64,000 bases of DNA, from assembly GCF_030819175.1 (NCBI RefSeq), contig NZ_JAUTBJ010000002.1, forward strand, positions 506,001-570,000, in the 5' to 3' direction. This DNA comes from Sphingomonas sp. SORGH_AS_0879 (GTDB lineage: Bacteria; Pseudomonadota; Alphaproteobacteria; Sphingomonadales; Sphingomonadaceae). Shown piece after piece: positions 33,274-45,182 of this stretch. Position numbers and translations under genes: made by a program. The notes under the pieces were generated by a model. It worked only from the letters and a program-made list of their open reading frames with translations, was not told the DNA's origin and ran no database searches. Position 1 is the stretch's first letter, and each line of letters starts with the position of its first letter.

Positions 33274-34659
33274 CTACCGCCGCACCCCCTGTGCCGACAG
33301 ATAGCGGTCCATTTCCGCCAACACCCGTTCCAGTCCCGTAATGTCCCCCGACTCGGCCCGCACGGTCAGCGCGGCTTGGGTATTGGAGGCGCGCAACAGC
33401 CACCAGCCATCCGCCGTCCGCACCCGGACGCCATCGGTATCGTTGACCTCCGCGCCGTCCTGGGCGAGCGCCGCCGCCACCCGCTCGACCAAGGCGAACT
33501 TGTCCGCCTCCGCCACCGCGATCCGCGTCTCGGGGATATCGACCGTCGCAGGCATCGCACCACGCAAGTCGGTCATCGATCGGCCCGCGAGATGCACCGC
33601 GCGGATCAGGCGGATCGCGGCGTAATGCGCGTCGTCAAAGCCGTACCATTCGCCCGCGAAGAACATATGGCCCGACATCTCGCCACCCAGCGGAGCACCG
33701 GTTTCAACCATTTTGGACTTCATCAGGCTGTGGCCGGTCTTCCACATCACCGGCTGGCCGCCCAGGCGTTCGATATGGTCGAACAGCGTCTGGCTGGCCT
33801 TCACATCCGCGACGATCGGCGCGCCGGGATGATCCACCAGGGCGGGGCTCGCCAGCAGCATCAATATCTGGTCGCCCCAGATCACCCGCCCCCGACCATC
33901 GACCGCGCCGATCCGGTCGCCATCGCCGTCGAAAGCGAATCCGAAATCGAGCCGCTTCTCGGCGACCAGTGCCTTCAGCGCGTCTAGATTGGCCTCGACC
34001 GTCGGATCGGGGTGATGATGCGGGAAATGACCGTCCACATCGGTGAACAGCGTGTGATGCTCACCCGGCAGGCGCTGGACCAGCTTTTCCACGACCGGCC
34101 CCGCCGCGCCACTGCCGCAGTCCCAGCCGATGCGATACTCGCCGCCCGCATAGCCCGCCATCAGCCGGTCGACATAGGCGTCGAGAATGTTGCGATCCTC
34201 GACCACGCCGGTTCCTTGGGTCCAGTCGCGCGCGGCGGCCATGCGCGCCAGGTCCTGCACGTCCTCGCCGAAAAAGGGGCGATGGCGAAGGACCATCTTG
34301 AAGCCATTGTCGTCGCGGGGATTATGGCTGCCCGTTACCTGTACGGCGCCGTCCACCCCTAGGGTCGCCTCGGCGAAATAGACCATCGGCGTGGGGCCCA
34401 GGCCCAGACGGACGACGTCGACCCCGCTGTCGGTCAGCCCCTCGACCAACGCGGCCTCCAGCGCGGGCGAACTCAGCCGCCCGTCGCGCCCCACCGCGAC
34501 GCGGGTGCCCCCGGCCCGGCGCACCCGCGTCGCGAAGCCCCGCCCGACCGCATAGGCCGCGCCTTCGTCCAGCGTCTCGGGAACGGTGCCGCGCACATCA
34601 TATTCGCGGCAAGCGCTGGGGTGGATGGCGGCGACCCGTTCGGCCCCCCGATCACCCAT
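33274..34659 (-). CDS. Phosphomannomutase/phosphoglucomutase
   Basis: A 461-residue alpha-D-phosphohexomutase. The phosphoserine loop is VTGSHNPRDDNGFK, the metal site is AFDGDGDRIGAVD, the sugar-binding loop is GGEMSGHMFF, and the phosphate-binding region is LLRASNTQAALTVR. It interconverts hexose 1- and 6-phosphates for exopolysaccharide and lipopolysaccharide precursors. The ATG at 34659 overlaps the end of the upstream DnaJ-like gene by 8 bases. The dual PMM/PGM specificity is inferred from the AlgC-like pattern. Confidence 0.92.
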   Translation of the reverse strand: MGDRGAERVAAIHPSACREYDVRGTVPETLDEGAAYAVGRGFATRVRRAGGTRVAVGRDGRLSSPALEAALVEGLTDSGVDVVRLGLGPTPMVYFAEATLGVDGAVQVTGSHNPRDDNGFKMVLRHRPFFGEDVQDLARMAAARDWTQGTGVVEDRNILDAYVDRLMAGYAGGEYRIGWDCGSGAAGPVVEKLVQRLPGEHHTLFTDVDGHFPHHHPDPTVEANLDALKALVAEKRLDFGFAFDGDGDRIGAVDGRGRVIWGDQILMLLASPALVDHPGAPIVADVKASQTLFDHIERLGGQPVMWKTGHSLMKSKMVETGAPLGGEMSGHMFFAGEWYGFDDAHYAAIRLIRAVHLAGRSMTDLRGAMPATVDIPETRIAVAEADKFALVERVAAALAQDGAEVNDTDGVRVRTADGWWLLRASNTQAALTVRAESGDITGLERVLAEMDRYLSAQGVRR

Positions 34660-34921
34660 GGCGGCGGTCCAGCAGCAGGTCGCGCGCCGCATTGACCCGG
34701 CGCGTCAGGTCAGCCGAGCCGCCGCGATCGGGATGAACCTGCGCCACCAGCCGCCGATGCGCCTGTCGGATCGCGTCGGCATCGGCATTGGGCGGCAGGT
34801 CGAGGACCGCCAGCGCCTCCGCCTCGTCACGCGGCAGGCGGGGCCTGGGGGCGGACCTGGCCGGACGCGGCATGTAGCGCCACACCAGCCAGATCACCGC
34901 CAGCGCGATCAGCCATTTCAC
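34652..34921 (-). CDS. Small membrane-anchored DnaJ-domain protein
   Basis: An 89-residue protein with an N-terminal hydrophobic anchor (KWLIALAVIWLVWRYM), a short Pro/Arg linker and a compact J domain from EAEALAVLDLPPNA to DLLLDRR. The HPD tripeptide is present in QVHPDRGG, so it should stimulate an Hsp70. Such proteins may recruit DnaK to the membrane. It overlaps the phosphohexomutase start by 8 bases and follows mipZ closely. Confidence 0.85.
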   Translation of the reverse strand: MKWLIALAVIWLVWRYMPRPARSAPRPRLPRDEAEALAVLDLPPNADADAIRQAHRRLVAQVHPDRGGSADLTRRVNAARDLLLDRRHG

Positions 34922-34943
34922 GCTCCGAGCATCCGCCGCGCCG

Positions 34944-35777
34944 TCATGCCGCCGGGCTGGCGGCGGCAGCGGCCTTCGCGTCCGGCGTTCCCTCTTCCGC
35001 CCAGGCTTCGGGCAGTTGCAGCGCCGCCATCATCTCGCGCAATTCCTGCCGCGCGGCGACATGACCCAGCCCCATCGCGCCGAATTCCTTGGCGTCGATC
35101 ATGGTCAGGCCGTTGGGGAACATCTCGCGATAGATGACGCGCTCGCCCAGCCCGGGGATCACCCGGAAGCCGACCCGCCGCGACAATTGGAGCAGCGCGT
35201 CGGACACGCGGCGCATGTTGCGCGCCTCGATATGCTGGAGCCGGTTGCGCAGCACGACCCAGTCGATGGTGGTGCCGTCCGCCCGTGCCCGCTGCTTGCG
35301 CGCGTCCCAGATCAGTTCGGAATAGAAGCTGGGGCGGGTGACCTGGAACGTCTCCGGGTCGACCTGTCCGATCAGGTCGAAATCGACGAAGCTGTCGTTC
35401 ATCGGCGTGACCAGCGTGTTCGACAGCGCCGCCGCGGTGCGCGCGAAATGGTCGTCGCGGCCCGGCGTGTCGACGATCAGGAAGTCGGCATCGTGCGAGA
35501 GACGGAACCAGAGTTCCTCGAATCCTTCCTCGGTCTGGCTGCTGTGCGTCGCGTGGACCGGCATGGGCAGGGCATGGCCGGTGCGCCGAATCGTCTCGGC
35601 CCGATTGTCGAGATATCGGCCCACGGTCCGCTGCCTGTGATCCAGATCAAGGCACGCCACGCGCGCGCCCTTCGCGGCCAGAGCGATGGCCACGTGAACC
35701 GCCGTCGTCGATTTGCCAGTGCCACCCTTTTCATTGGCAAACACGATCACATGGGTTGAAGATAGCCGTTCCGGCAA
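34944..35777 (-). CDS. mipZ: Division-plane positioning ATPase MipZ
   Basis: A 277-residue ParA/MinD-type ATPase. It has the deviant Walker A NEKGGTGKSTTAVHVA, LDLDHRQRTVGRYLDNR, VDTPGRDD and the alphaproteobacterial MipZ-specific WVVLRNRL. MipZ forms polar gradients through ParB and inhibits FtsZ away from midcell. The start is the TTG at 35777, preceded by an AAGGAAG ribosome site; no ATG is near the N-terminal strand. It is divergent from panC and first of a leftward mipZ-DnaJ-phosphohexomutase set. Confidence 0.92.
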   Translation of the reverse strand: MPERLSSTHVIVFANEKGGTGKSTTAVHVAIALAAKGARVACLDLDHRQRTVGRYLDNRAETIRRTGHALPMPVHATHSSQTEEGFEELWFRLSHDADFLIVDTPGRDDHFARTAAALSNTLVTPMNDSFVDFDLIGQVDPETFQVTRPSFYSELIWDARKQRARADGTTIDWVVLRNRLQHIEARNMRRVSDALLQLSRRVGFRVIPGLGERVIYREMFPNGLTMIDAKEFGAMGLGHVAARQELREMMAALQLPEAWAEEGTPDAKAAAAASPAA

Positions 35778-35852
35778 CTCGTCGCTTCCTTATTGATCCC
35801 CGTTGCCACCCTTCATAGAAGCCCTGGGCCTGGGGAACGAGGGGTAAAATCA

Positions 35853-36695
35853 GTGCAAGTCATTCGGGATCGCGAAGCCTTGGTCGCGGCGCTCGCCGCC
35901 ATGCGGGCCGAGGGCGCGCGCGTGGCGCTGGTGCCCACCATGGGCGCGCTCCATGCCGGTCACATCGCGTTGATCGAGGCGGCGAAGCGGCCGGGGACCA
36001 GGGTCGTCGCGTCGATCTTCGTGAACCCGAAGCAGTTCGGCGCGGGCGAGGATCTGGGCCGCTATCCCCGGCGTGAAGCGTCCGACCTGCGCATGCTGAA
36101 CGAGGCGGGATGCGACCTGGTCTGGATGCCCAGCGTCGAGATCATGTATCCGGAGGGCCATGCGACCAACATTCGCGTCACGGGCGTCAGCGAAGGCTTT
36201 GACGGCGAATCGCGCCCCGGCCATTTCGACGGAGTCGGCACCGTCGTCGCCAAGCTGTTCAACCAGATCGGCCCCGATGCCGCCTATTTCGGCGAGAAGG
36301 ATTTCCAGCAGCTGGCGGTGATCCGTCGCATGGTCGCCGATCTCGACTTTCCGATCGAGGTGGTCGGCGTGCCGACCCAGCGTGAAGATGACGGCCTCGC
36401 TTTGTCGTCGCGCAACATCTATCTGGACGAGGAAGAGCGGGCCAAGGCCGTCGCGCTGCCCCGCGCGCTGGGCGTCGCGGCCCGCGCGATCGGGCGGGGC
36501 GAGGATGTCGCCACCGTTCTGGCCGATGCGCGCGCCACGCTGACCGCCGCGGGGTTCGAGGTGGATTATGTCGCGCTGGCCGATGCCGAGACGCTGGTCC
36601 CCGATCCCGCCGCCGACCGCCCCCGCCGCCTGCTGGCCGCCGCCCGCATGGGATCGGCGAGGCTGATCGACAATATCGCTATATCGGATGGTTAA
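35853..36695 (+). CDS. panC: Pantothenate synthetase
   Basis: A 280-residue enzyme joining pantoate and beta-alanine for coenzyme A synthesis. Signatures are VPTMGALHAGHIALIE, SIFVNPKQFG, the YFGEKDFQQLAVIRRMV segment and SSRNIYL. The GTG at 35853 is used as start because a GAGGGG site lies just upstream and the family begins here; the frame remains open to 35793. There is no panB beside it. It is divergent from mipZ with about 75 bases between starts. Confidence 0.95.
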   Translation: MQVIRDREALVAALAAMRAEGARVALVPTMGALHAGHIALIEAAKRPGTRVVASIFVNPKQFGAGEDLGRYPRREASDLRMLNEAGCDLVWMPSVEIMYPEGHATNIRVTGVSEGFDGESRPGHFDGVGTVVAKLFNQIGPDAAYFGEKDFQQLAVIRRMVADLDFPIEVVGVPTQREDDGLALSSRNIYLDEEERAKAVALPRALGVAARAIGRGEDVATVLADARATLTAAGFEVDYVALADAETLVPDPAADRPRRLLAAARMGSARLIDNIAISDG

Positions 36696-36770
36696 CGAGT
36701 TAACGAATTTGTGACCGTTTTGGCCATAGGCTAACCCTCGGACACAGGATGTCCGGCAAAAGGGTGGGAC

Positions 36771-37076
36771 ATGGCCAATAGCAGCAAGTCCGCGCATTTC
36801 CTGATGGAAAGCCGGTATGCCGATCGGGTCGCGAGCGATGACGGCGCGACCCTGTACGATCTGGGGGTCGCCTATTCGACCGGGTCGGGCGGCACGGCCA
36901 TCGACCTGATCGAGGCGCACAAATGGTTCAATCTGGCGGCGGTCGCGGGCTTCCTGCCCGGGCAGATCGCACGCTCGGAAATCGCCGGCGACATGACCGC
37001 GCGTGAGATCGCCGAAGCGCAGCGTCAGGCCCGCGCCTTTCTTCAGGGCGGCATGCAGCAGATGCGCGCGGCCTGA
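36771..37076 (+). CDS. Sel1-repeat-like small protein
   Basis: A 101-residue soluble helical protein. The stretch ATLYDLGVAYSTGSGGTAID, followed by LIEAHKWFNLAAVAGF, is one Sel1-like (TPR-related) repeat. A C-terminal helix AREIAEAQRQARAF completes it. A GGGTGGGAC site precedes the ATG. Sel1 proteins mediate protein contacts; no partner is evident. It is convergent with topA. Confidence 0.75.
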   Translation: MANSSKSAHFLMESRYADRVASDDGATLYDLGVAYSTGSGGTAIDLIEAHKWFNLAAVAGFLPGQIARSEIAGDMTAREIAEAQRQARAFLQGGMQQMRAA

Positions 37077-37123
37077 ACCCTCTCACGACCGCGCGTTGAC
37101 TGCCCCGGCAGGGAAGGCCGGGA

Positions 37124-39724
<2,601 letters not shown>

Positions 39725-39820
39725 GAGTGGTAAAACTACGTCCCTTACGTGTGTACGCGAGGATGGGGAGGGGGCGGGGGGCCGTCAAGCGGGTTGGCGG
39801 GTGCGTGGCGGACGGCGGGA

Positions 39821-39913
39821 CGTGGCCTTCGACTTCGCTCAGGCTGAACGGCGCCTGGGATATAGGTCGCACATACCACCACCCGTTCAGCCTGAGCGAA
39901 GTCGAAGGCCACG
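39821..39913. repeat. Family A inverted repeat pair
   Basis: 31-base arms CGTGGCCTTCGACTTCGCTC... at 39821-39851 and the exact inverted copy at 39883-39913. It separates topA from dprA. Confidence 0.85.
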
Positions 39914-39921
39914 CGACGCGC

Positions 39922-41001
39922 TTACCCCAGCGCCACCCGGCCCCCGGCATGGCGCTCCAGCCGTCCGGCCAGTTCCAGTTCCAAGAGGATCGTCTGGACG
40001 ATCGCCGGGGGGCGCCCGCTCTGGCGGATGAGTTCGTCGACCGTCACCGCCACCGGGCCGAGCAGGTCGGTGACGCGGGCGCGGTCGGCATCGCTCGCCT
40101 CTTGGGGAAGCGGCGGCGTATAGATGCTGCCCGGTGCGCGGACCATGCGCGGGTCAATCGGGCGGATCTGTTCGAGGATGTCCCCCGCCGACTGGATCAG
40201 CGTCGCGCCCTCGCGAATCAGCATATTGCACCCCTGCGCGCGCGGATCGGCGGGGTGGCCGGGCACCGCCATGACCTCTCGCCCCGCCTCGCCCGCCAAC
40301 CGGGCGGTGATGAGCGAGCCGGAACGCGGTGCGGCCTCAACCACCACCGTGCCTTGCGCGAGCCCGGCGATGATCCGGTTGCGCGAGGGGAAGTGGCGGG
40401 CGAGCGGCTGCGTTCCCGGCGGCTGTTCGGCGATCAGCAGGCCGCGTGTAGCCACCTCCTCCTGCAACCGCGCGTTTTCGGGCGGGAAGGCGATGTCGAT
40501 GCCGCTGGCGATGACGCCGATCGTCCCGCCCTCCAGCGCGCCGATATGCGCCGCCGTGTCGATCCCGCGTGCGAGGCCGGAGGTGACGGGGACGCGGTGC
40601 GAGGCCAGATCGTGCGCCAATCCGCGCGCGAAGCGGCAGGATGCGGCGGAGGCGTTGCGGGCACCGACCAACGCCACCCCGCCGCGCTGCGCCAGCCCCA
40701 TGTCGCCGCGCACGATCAGCGCGGGCGGGGCGGTATCCAGCTCTGCCAGCAAAGTGGGATAGTCGGCCTCGCCCAACAGCACATGCCGTGCGCCAAGCCG
40801 TCCGACCGCCTCGATCTCCCGGGCGATCAGCGCGGGATCGGCAGCCTTGGGAGCCTCGCCGCCGCCGCGCCGGGCAAGACTGGGCAGCGCCTCCAGCGCC
40901 GCCGCCGCATCGCCGAAGCGCGCCATCAATTGCCGCCAGGTGACGGGCCCGATGCCGTGCGTCCGCAACAGCCGAAGCTGCGCGAACCGGGCGTCGCTCA
41001 C
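39922..41001 (-). CDS. dprA: DNA-processing protein DprA
   Basis: A 359-residue protein with an N-terminal SAM-like region (LRLLRTHGIGPVTWRQL), the extended Rossmann fold of DprA (VALVGARNAS, SGLARGIDTAAHIGAL, GGTIGVIASGIDIAFPPEN, PSRNRIIAGL) and a C-terminal winged helix (VTVDELIRQSG). DprA loads RecA on incoming single-stranded DNA in natural transformation. The start is the GTG at 41001, which overlaps the plsY stop as GTGA. Confidence 0.93.
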   Translation of the reverse strand: MSDARFAQLRLLRTHGIGPVTWRQLMARFGDAAAALEALPSLARRGGGEAPKAADPALIAREIEAVGRLGARHVLLGEADYPTLLAELDTAPPALIVRGDMGLAQRGGVALVGARNASAASCRFARGLAHDLASHRVPVTSGLARGIDTAAHIGALEGGTIGVIASGIDIAFPPENARLQEEVATRGLLIAEQPPGTQPLARHFPSRNRIIAGLAQGTVVVEAAPRSGSLITARLAGEAGREVMAVPGHPADPRAQGCNMLIREGATLIQSAGDILEQIRPIDPRMVRAPGSIYTPPLPQEASDADRARVTDLLGPVAVTVDELIRQSGRPPAIVQTILLELELAGRLERHAGGRVALG

Positions 41002-41603
41002 GGCTTCTTGCGACCGATGCGCGGCTCGGTCCCGGCGAGCAACCGCTCGATATTCGCGCCATGTTTCCAGATGACGATCAGCGCCAGCGCGATCAGCAGG
41101 AGGACCAGGTCGAACCGCCCCATCACCGCCGCGGCGAGCGGCGCACTGATCGCCGCCGCCATTCCGGCCACCGCCGAGATGCGGACGATGGCGAGCAGCC
41201 CCAGCCACACCACCGCATAGACGACACCTAGCGGCCAGTAGAGCGCGGTGACGACGCCCATCAGCGTCGCGACACCCTTGCCGCCGCGAAACTTGAGCCA
41301 GATCGGATAGCAATGGCCGATGAACGCCGCCGCCGCCGCCAGCACTTCCTCACCCGGCAGCCAATGACGCACCAGCAGAACGGCGGCGACACCCTTCAAC
41401 AGATCGAGGATCAGCGTCGCGGCGGCCAGCCCCTTGCGCCCCGTCCGCAACACGTTGGTCGCGCCGATATTGCCCGAACCGAGCTTGCGAAGGTCGCCCG
41501 CGCCCGTTGCCTGCGTCAGGATGATGCCGAAGGGAATCGATCCCAGCAGATAGCCGATCAGCAAAGCCCAGGTCGGCGGCCCCCAGATGATTTCGGTCGG
41601 CAA
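40998..41603 (-). CDS. plsY: Acyl-phosphate glycerol-3-phosphate acyltransferase PlsY
   Basis: A membrane enzyme with five or so helices. PlsY motifs are GYLLGSIPFG, KLGSGNIGATNVLRT, the GHCYPIWLKFRGGKGVAT segment and a basic C-terminus. It makes lysophosphatidic acid, the first phospholipid precursor. The TTG at 41603 has a strong AGGGGAAG site and gives a normal 201-residue length; an upstream ATG at 41648 adds 15 non-conserved residues. It is coupled to dprA by GTGA. Confidence 0.93.
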   Translation of the reverse strand: MPTEIIWGPPTWALLIGYLLGSIPFGIILTQATGAGDLRKLGSGNIGATNVLRTGRKGLAAATLILDLLKGVAAVLLVRHWLPGEEVLAAAAAFIGHCYPIWLKFRGGKGVATLMGVVTALYWPLGVVYAVVWLGLLAIVRISAVAGMAAAISAPLAAAVMGRFDLVLLLIALALIVIWKHGANIERLLAGTEPRIGRKKP

Positions 41604-41707
41604 TGGTCTTCCCCTGTGCTCCGGGTACAGACATAGAACATCGGTCATCGTCTGTCCAATCCGGCGACATGCTGGTTTCGCTCGCCCAAGCCGCTTACAA
41701 GGCGGCG

Positions 41708-42505
41708 ATGAGCGACGTGCGACCCATTTTGTTCTTCGATTCCGGCGTCGGCGGACTGTCGATCGCGGGGCCCGCGCGAGAGGCGTTGCCGACCGCGCCC
41801 TTCGTCTATGTCGCGGATAGCGCGGGCTTTCCTTATGGCGAGAAGAGCGAGGCGGAGATTGCGGGGCGCGTCCCCGCGCTGCTCGGGCGGCTGGCGGAGC
41901 GGTATCGACCGCGCCTGATCGTGATCGCGTGCAACACCGCCTCGACCATCGCTCTGCCCGCCGTGCGCGCCGCGCTCGATCTGCCGGTGGTCGGCACGGT
42001 GCCCGCGATCAAGCCTGCCGCCGCGATGAGCGAGACGCGGACCATCGGCGTGCTCGGCACCCGCGCGACGGTGCGGCAGGCCTATGTCGACGATCTCGCG
42101 ACACGGTTCGCGGGCGATTGCCGGGTGATCCGGCATGGCTCGGCGGAACTGGTGGAACTGGCCGAGGCGAAACTGCGGGGTGAGCCGCTGTCGCGCGAGT
42201 CCTTCGTGGCGGTGCTGGACGGGCTGTTCGGGCAGGAGGGGGGCGAGCATGTCGATGTGATCGTCAATGCTTGCACCCATTTCCCGCTGGTTGAGGCGGA
42301 GCTGGCGGCGGCGGCGCCCCATGCGGTGCGCTTCGTCGATGGCGGGCCCGGAATCGCGCGGCGAATCGCGTTCCTCACCCAGGGGCAGGACTGGCCCGAC
42401 TCGGCGGGCGAGGGTGTGGCGGTGTTCACGCATCTGGGCGAGCGCGAGGCCGCGTTGCGACCGGGACTGGCGGCGCGGGGCTTTTCGCGCATCGCGGCAC
42501 TGTAA
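41708..42505 (+). CDS. murI: Glutamate racemase
   Basis: A 265-residue racemase that supplies D-glutamate for peptidoglycan. The two catalytic Cys are in VIACNTAST and VNACTHFPL. The N-terminal motif is LFFDSGVGGLSI, followed by YVADSAGFPYG. The ATG at 41708 is chosen because the family begins MSDVRPILFFDS; an ATG at 41669 is an alternative. It is divergent from plsY with about 100 bases between starts. Confidence 0.95.
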   Translation: MSDVRPILFFDSGVGGLSIAGPAREALPTAPFVYVADSAGFPYGEKSEAEIAGRVPALLGRLAERYRPRLIVIACNTASTIALPAVRAALDLPVVGTVPAIKPAAAMSETRTIGVLGTRATVRQAYVDDLATRFAGDCRVIRHGSAELVELAEAKLRGEPLSRESFVAVLDGLFGQEGGEHVDVIVNACTHFPLVEAELAAAAPHAVRFVDGGPGIARRIAFLTQGQDWPDSAGEGVAVFTHLGEREAALRPGLAARGFSRIAAL

Positions 42506-42517
42506 CCCCCTCACCTC

Positions 42518-42615
42518 CGGCCAGGCTGAGCGAAGTCGAAGCCCAAGGGAAAGCCCAAGCGAAAGCCTCACCGCGAACCCACCCCATGCACTTCGACTTC
42601 GCTCAGTGCGAACGG
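42518..42615. repeat. Degenerate family A inverted repeat pair
   Basis: CCAGGCTGAGCGAAGTCGAA at 42521 and the inverted copy CTTCGACTTCGCTCAGTGCG ending 42615. The orientation of the arms is reversed relative to the other copies. The 42506-42775 gap between murI and hemA otherwise shows nothing. Confidence 0.65.
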
Positions 42616-42775
42616 CGGGGTACCTGACCGGAGGTTGGGTGGGGGGGAGGAACGTTGCGAACCATCCGCATCGGGAACCCTTCGATCCGTGGGACAATAT
42701 GTCCACCATGATCGATCACAGTAAGCGCAGTTCCCGACTCGATTCATTTACGTCTTCGGCCTACATTGCGACCCC

Positions 42776-44017
42776 ATGAGCATCGAGGGCACGGACGCGC
42801 GCGTGGATTATTCCCGCGTCTTCACCCAGGCGATCGACCGCCTGCACGCCGAGGGACGTTACCGCGTCTTCATCGACATTTTACGCAACAAGGGCATGTT
42901 CCCCAATGCGCGGTGTTTCGCCGGGCATAACGGACCCAAGCCGATTACGGTCTGGTGCTCCAACGACTATCTGGCGATGGGGCAGCATCCCAAGGTCATC
43001 GCCGCGATGGAGGAAGCGCTGCACGATGTCGGCGCAGGCTCGGGCGGCACGCGCAACATCGGCGGCAACACGCATTACCATGTCGATCTGGAAGGCGAAC
43101 TCGCCGACCTGCACGGCAAGGAAGCGGCGCTTCTGTTCACCAGCGGCTATGTCTCCAACGAGGCGACGCTGGCGACGCTCGCCAAGATCCTGCCCGGCTG
43201 CGTGATCTTTTCCGACGAACTCAACCATGCCTCGATGATCGCGGGGATCCGCAATTCGGGGTGTGAGAAGCAGGTGTTCCGCCACAACGACCTGGCGCAT
43301 CTAGAGGAATTGCTGGCGGCGACCGATCCGGCGGTGCCCAAGCTGATCGCGTTCGAGAGCGTCTATTCGATGGAGGGCGATGTCGCCCCGATCGCGGCGA
43401 TCTGTAATCTCGCCGACAAATATAATGCGCTGACCTATCTGGACGAAGTGCACGCGGTCGGCATGTACGGCCCGCGCGGCGGCGGTATCTCGGAGCGCGA
43501 CCAGGTCGCCCACCGGCTGACCGTGATCGAGGGGACGCTGGGCAAGGCGTTCGGGGTGATGGGCGGCTATATCGCGGCCGACCGGATGATCGTCGACGTG
43601 ATCCGTTCCTATGCGCCGGGGTTCATCTTCACCACCTCGCTGTCGCCGGTGCTGGTCGCGGGCGTGCTGGCGAGCGTGCGCCACCTCAAGCAAAGTTCGG
43701 TCGAGCGCGAGGGCCAGCAGGCCGCCGCGGCGAAGCTCAAGGCGATGATGCGCGACGCTGGCCTTCCGGTGATGATCGGCGAGACGCATATCGTGCCGGT
43801 GATGGTCGGCGACCCGGTCAAGGCGAAGAAGATCAGCGATATCCTGCTCGCCGAATATGGCGTGTACGTGCAGCCGATCAACTACCCGACCGTGCCGCGC
43901 GGCACCGAGCGCCTGCGCTTCACGCCGGGGCCCGCCCATGACGGAGCAATGATGGCGGAACTGGTCTCGGCGCTGGTCGAGATTTGGGAGCGACTCGAGT
44001 TGAAGATGGCAGCGTAA
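42776..44017 (+). CDS. hemA: 5-aminolevulinate synthase
   Basis: A 413-residue PLP enzyme that condenses glycine and succinyl-CoA, the alphaproteobacterial (C4) route to haem. The Schiff-base Lys257 is in EGTLGKAFG. Other signatures are [34 protein letters not shown] and [10 protein letters not shown]. There is no good ribosome site before the ATG, but the N-terminus matches the family length. It is preceded by a 270-base repeat-bearing gap that must hold its promoter. Confidence 0.96.
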   Translation: MSIEGTDARVDYSRVFTQAIDRLHAEGRYRVFIDILRNKGMFPNARCFAGHNGPKPITVWCSNDYLAMGQHPKVIAAMEEALHDVGAGSGGTRNIGGNTHYHVDLEGELADLHGKEAALLFTSGYVSNEATLATLAKILPGCVIFSDELNHASMIAGIRNSGCEKQVFRHNDLAHLEELLAATDPAVPKLIAFESVYSMEGDVAPIAAICNLADKYNALTYLDEVHAVGMYGPRGGGISERDQVAHRLTVIEGTLGKAFGVMGGYIAADRMIVDVIRSYAPGFIFTTSLSPVLVAGVLASVRHLKQSSVEREGQQAAAAKLKAMMRDAGLPVMIGETHIVPVMVGDPVKAKKISDILLAEYGVYVQPINYPTVPRGTERLRFTPGPAHDGAMMAELVSALVEIWERLELKMAA

Positions 44018-44028
44018 GTTGGGTTTTT

Positions 44029-44152
44029 CCTCCCCGGCACGGGGGGTGGCAGGCCGAAGGCCTGACGGAGGGGGGCTTCGACGAAGGCCGTCCTGTGTGG
44101 CGCTCCCCCTCCACCATGCTGCGCATGGTCCCCCTCCCCGTGCCGGGGAGGA
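44029..44152. repeat. Family B mosaic repeat
   Basis: About 124 bases: CCTCCCCGGCACGGGGGG, then GGCAGGCCGAAGGCCTGACG, GAGGGGGG, a spacer, CCCCCTCCACCATGCTGCGC and the closing CCCCTCCCCGTGCCGGGGAG. The inner parts are inverted relative to the copy at 28591. It lies between hemA and a convergent lipoprotein gene. Confidence 0.75.
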
Positions 44153-44158
44153 TCGGGG

Positions 44159-44608
44159 TTATTTCTTGCAATAACCCTCGCCGGTCTTCACCGTCAGGCA
44201 CTGTGTCTTGCCCGCCAGATATTTCAGCCCCGTCGCATCGCCATTGGTGGGGCGTAGCGTCTCGCGCACGCCGTCGCGTTCGAAGACGATGGTGTCGCCC
44301 ACCGCATCGCCCTTGAACTCGCCCTTATGGTCGAGATCCCATTGCATTTCCATGCGATAGCGGCCCGGCGTCGCGGCGTGCTTGATATAGAGATACATCC
44401 CTTCCACCCCGATCCAGCGACCGACATAATCCGGGGCCTTGGCCTTGGGCATACCGGTGAAGGTCGATCCATCTCCCGCCGGACCCGCCGTGGCGGTCGC
44501 GCTGGGGCCCCCGACCGAGGCGGCGGCGGTATTGTTCACGGCCTCCGGCGTTTCGCGCGAGCAGGCGGTGAGGGTGATCAGGGCGGACAGGATCAGGATG
44601 CGCTTCAT
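44159..44608 (-). CDS. Hypothetical lipoprotein (149 aa)
   Basis: The signal MKRILILSALITLTAC ends in a lipobox Cys16. A disordered Ala/Thr/Gly-rich linker of about 45 residues is followed by a compact domain with YVGRWIGVEGMYLYI, YRMEMQWDLDHKGEFKGD and a C-terminal Cys pair (KTQCLTV, GEGYCKK) that could form a disulfide. No named family is recognised; it resembles small lipocalin-like lipoproteins. The ATG at 44608 is set by the signal. It is divergent from rpiB. Confidence 0.75.
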   Translation of the reverse strand: MKRILILSALITLTACSRETPEAVNNTAAASVGGPSATATAGPAGDGSTFTGMPKAKAPDYVGRWIGVEGMYLYIKHAATPGRYRMEMQWDLDHKGEFKGDAVGDTIVFERDGVRETLRPTNGDATGLKYLAGKTQCLTVKTGEGYCKK

Positions 44609-44726
44609 CCGGCGCAGAACCGCCGTACCCCGTCCCACGTTCCGCGACCGAAGGGGTAGCCATCCGCTCCGAGCGCGCGTAAAGGCGCACCCATTCCATT
44701 CCTACCCCGTCAGGAGCGCCCGTCCC

Positions 44727-45170
44727 ATGCGCATCGCGATCGCATCCGATCATGCCGCCGTCTCTTTGAAGACCGTGCTGGCGGACTGGCTGCGCGAACA
44801 GGGGCATGAGGTGCTAGACCTCGGCACGGACGGCACGACAAGCGTCGATTATCCCGATTTCGGCCGGGCGGTGGCTGAGGCACTGGCCGATGGCCGTGCC
44901 GAGCGCGGCGTGGCGCTGTGCGGCTCGGGCATCGGCATTTCGATCGCGGCCAATCGCAACCCCGCCTGCCGCTGCGCGCTGGTGTCCGAGCCGTTGTCGG
45001 CGGCGCTCGCCCGCCAGCATAACGACGCCAACGCCATCGCCATGGGCGCGCGCGTCATCGGCGAGGAAATGGCCAAGGCCTGCCTCGACACATTCCTGTC
45101 CACCCCGTTCGAGGGCGGACGTCATCAGCGTCGCGTCGACATGCTGACCGCCGCGCCCGCCCAGAATTGA
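44727..45170 (+). CDS. rpiB: Ribose-5-phosphate isomerase B
   Basis: A 147-residue RpiB with IASDHAAVSLK at the N-terminus, DLGTDGTTSVDYPD, the catalytic Cys in ALCGSGIGISI and NDANAIAMGARV. It interconverts ribose 5-phosphate and ribulose 5-phosphate. An AGGAG site precedes the ATG. It lies 12 bases upstream of glyA; the rpiB-glyA-nrdR order is common in alphaproteobacteria. Confidence 0.95.
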   Translation: MRIAIASDHAAVSLKTVLADWLREQGHEVLDLGTDGTTSVDYPDFGRAVAEALADGRAERGVALCGSGIGISIAANRNPACRCALVSEPLSAALARQHNDANAIAMGARVIGEEMAKACLDTFLSTPFEGGRHQRRVDMLTAAPAQN

Positions 45171-45182
45171 ACGCCCGAGGAT

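Noticed and set aside
36690..36770. CtrA-like TTAA repeats (GTTAACGAGTTAACG) before the Sel1-like gene
   Set aside because: The spacing between TTAA halves is four bases instead of the seven of the CtrA consensus.
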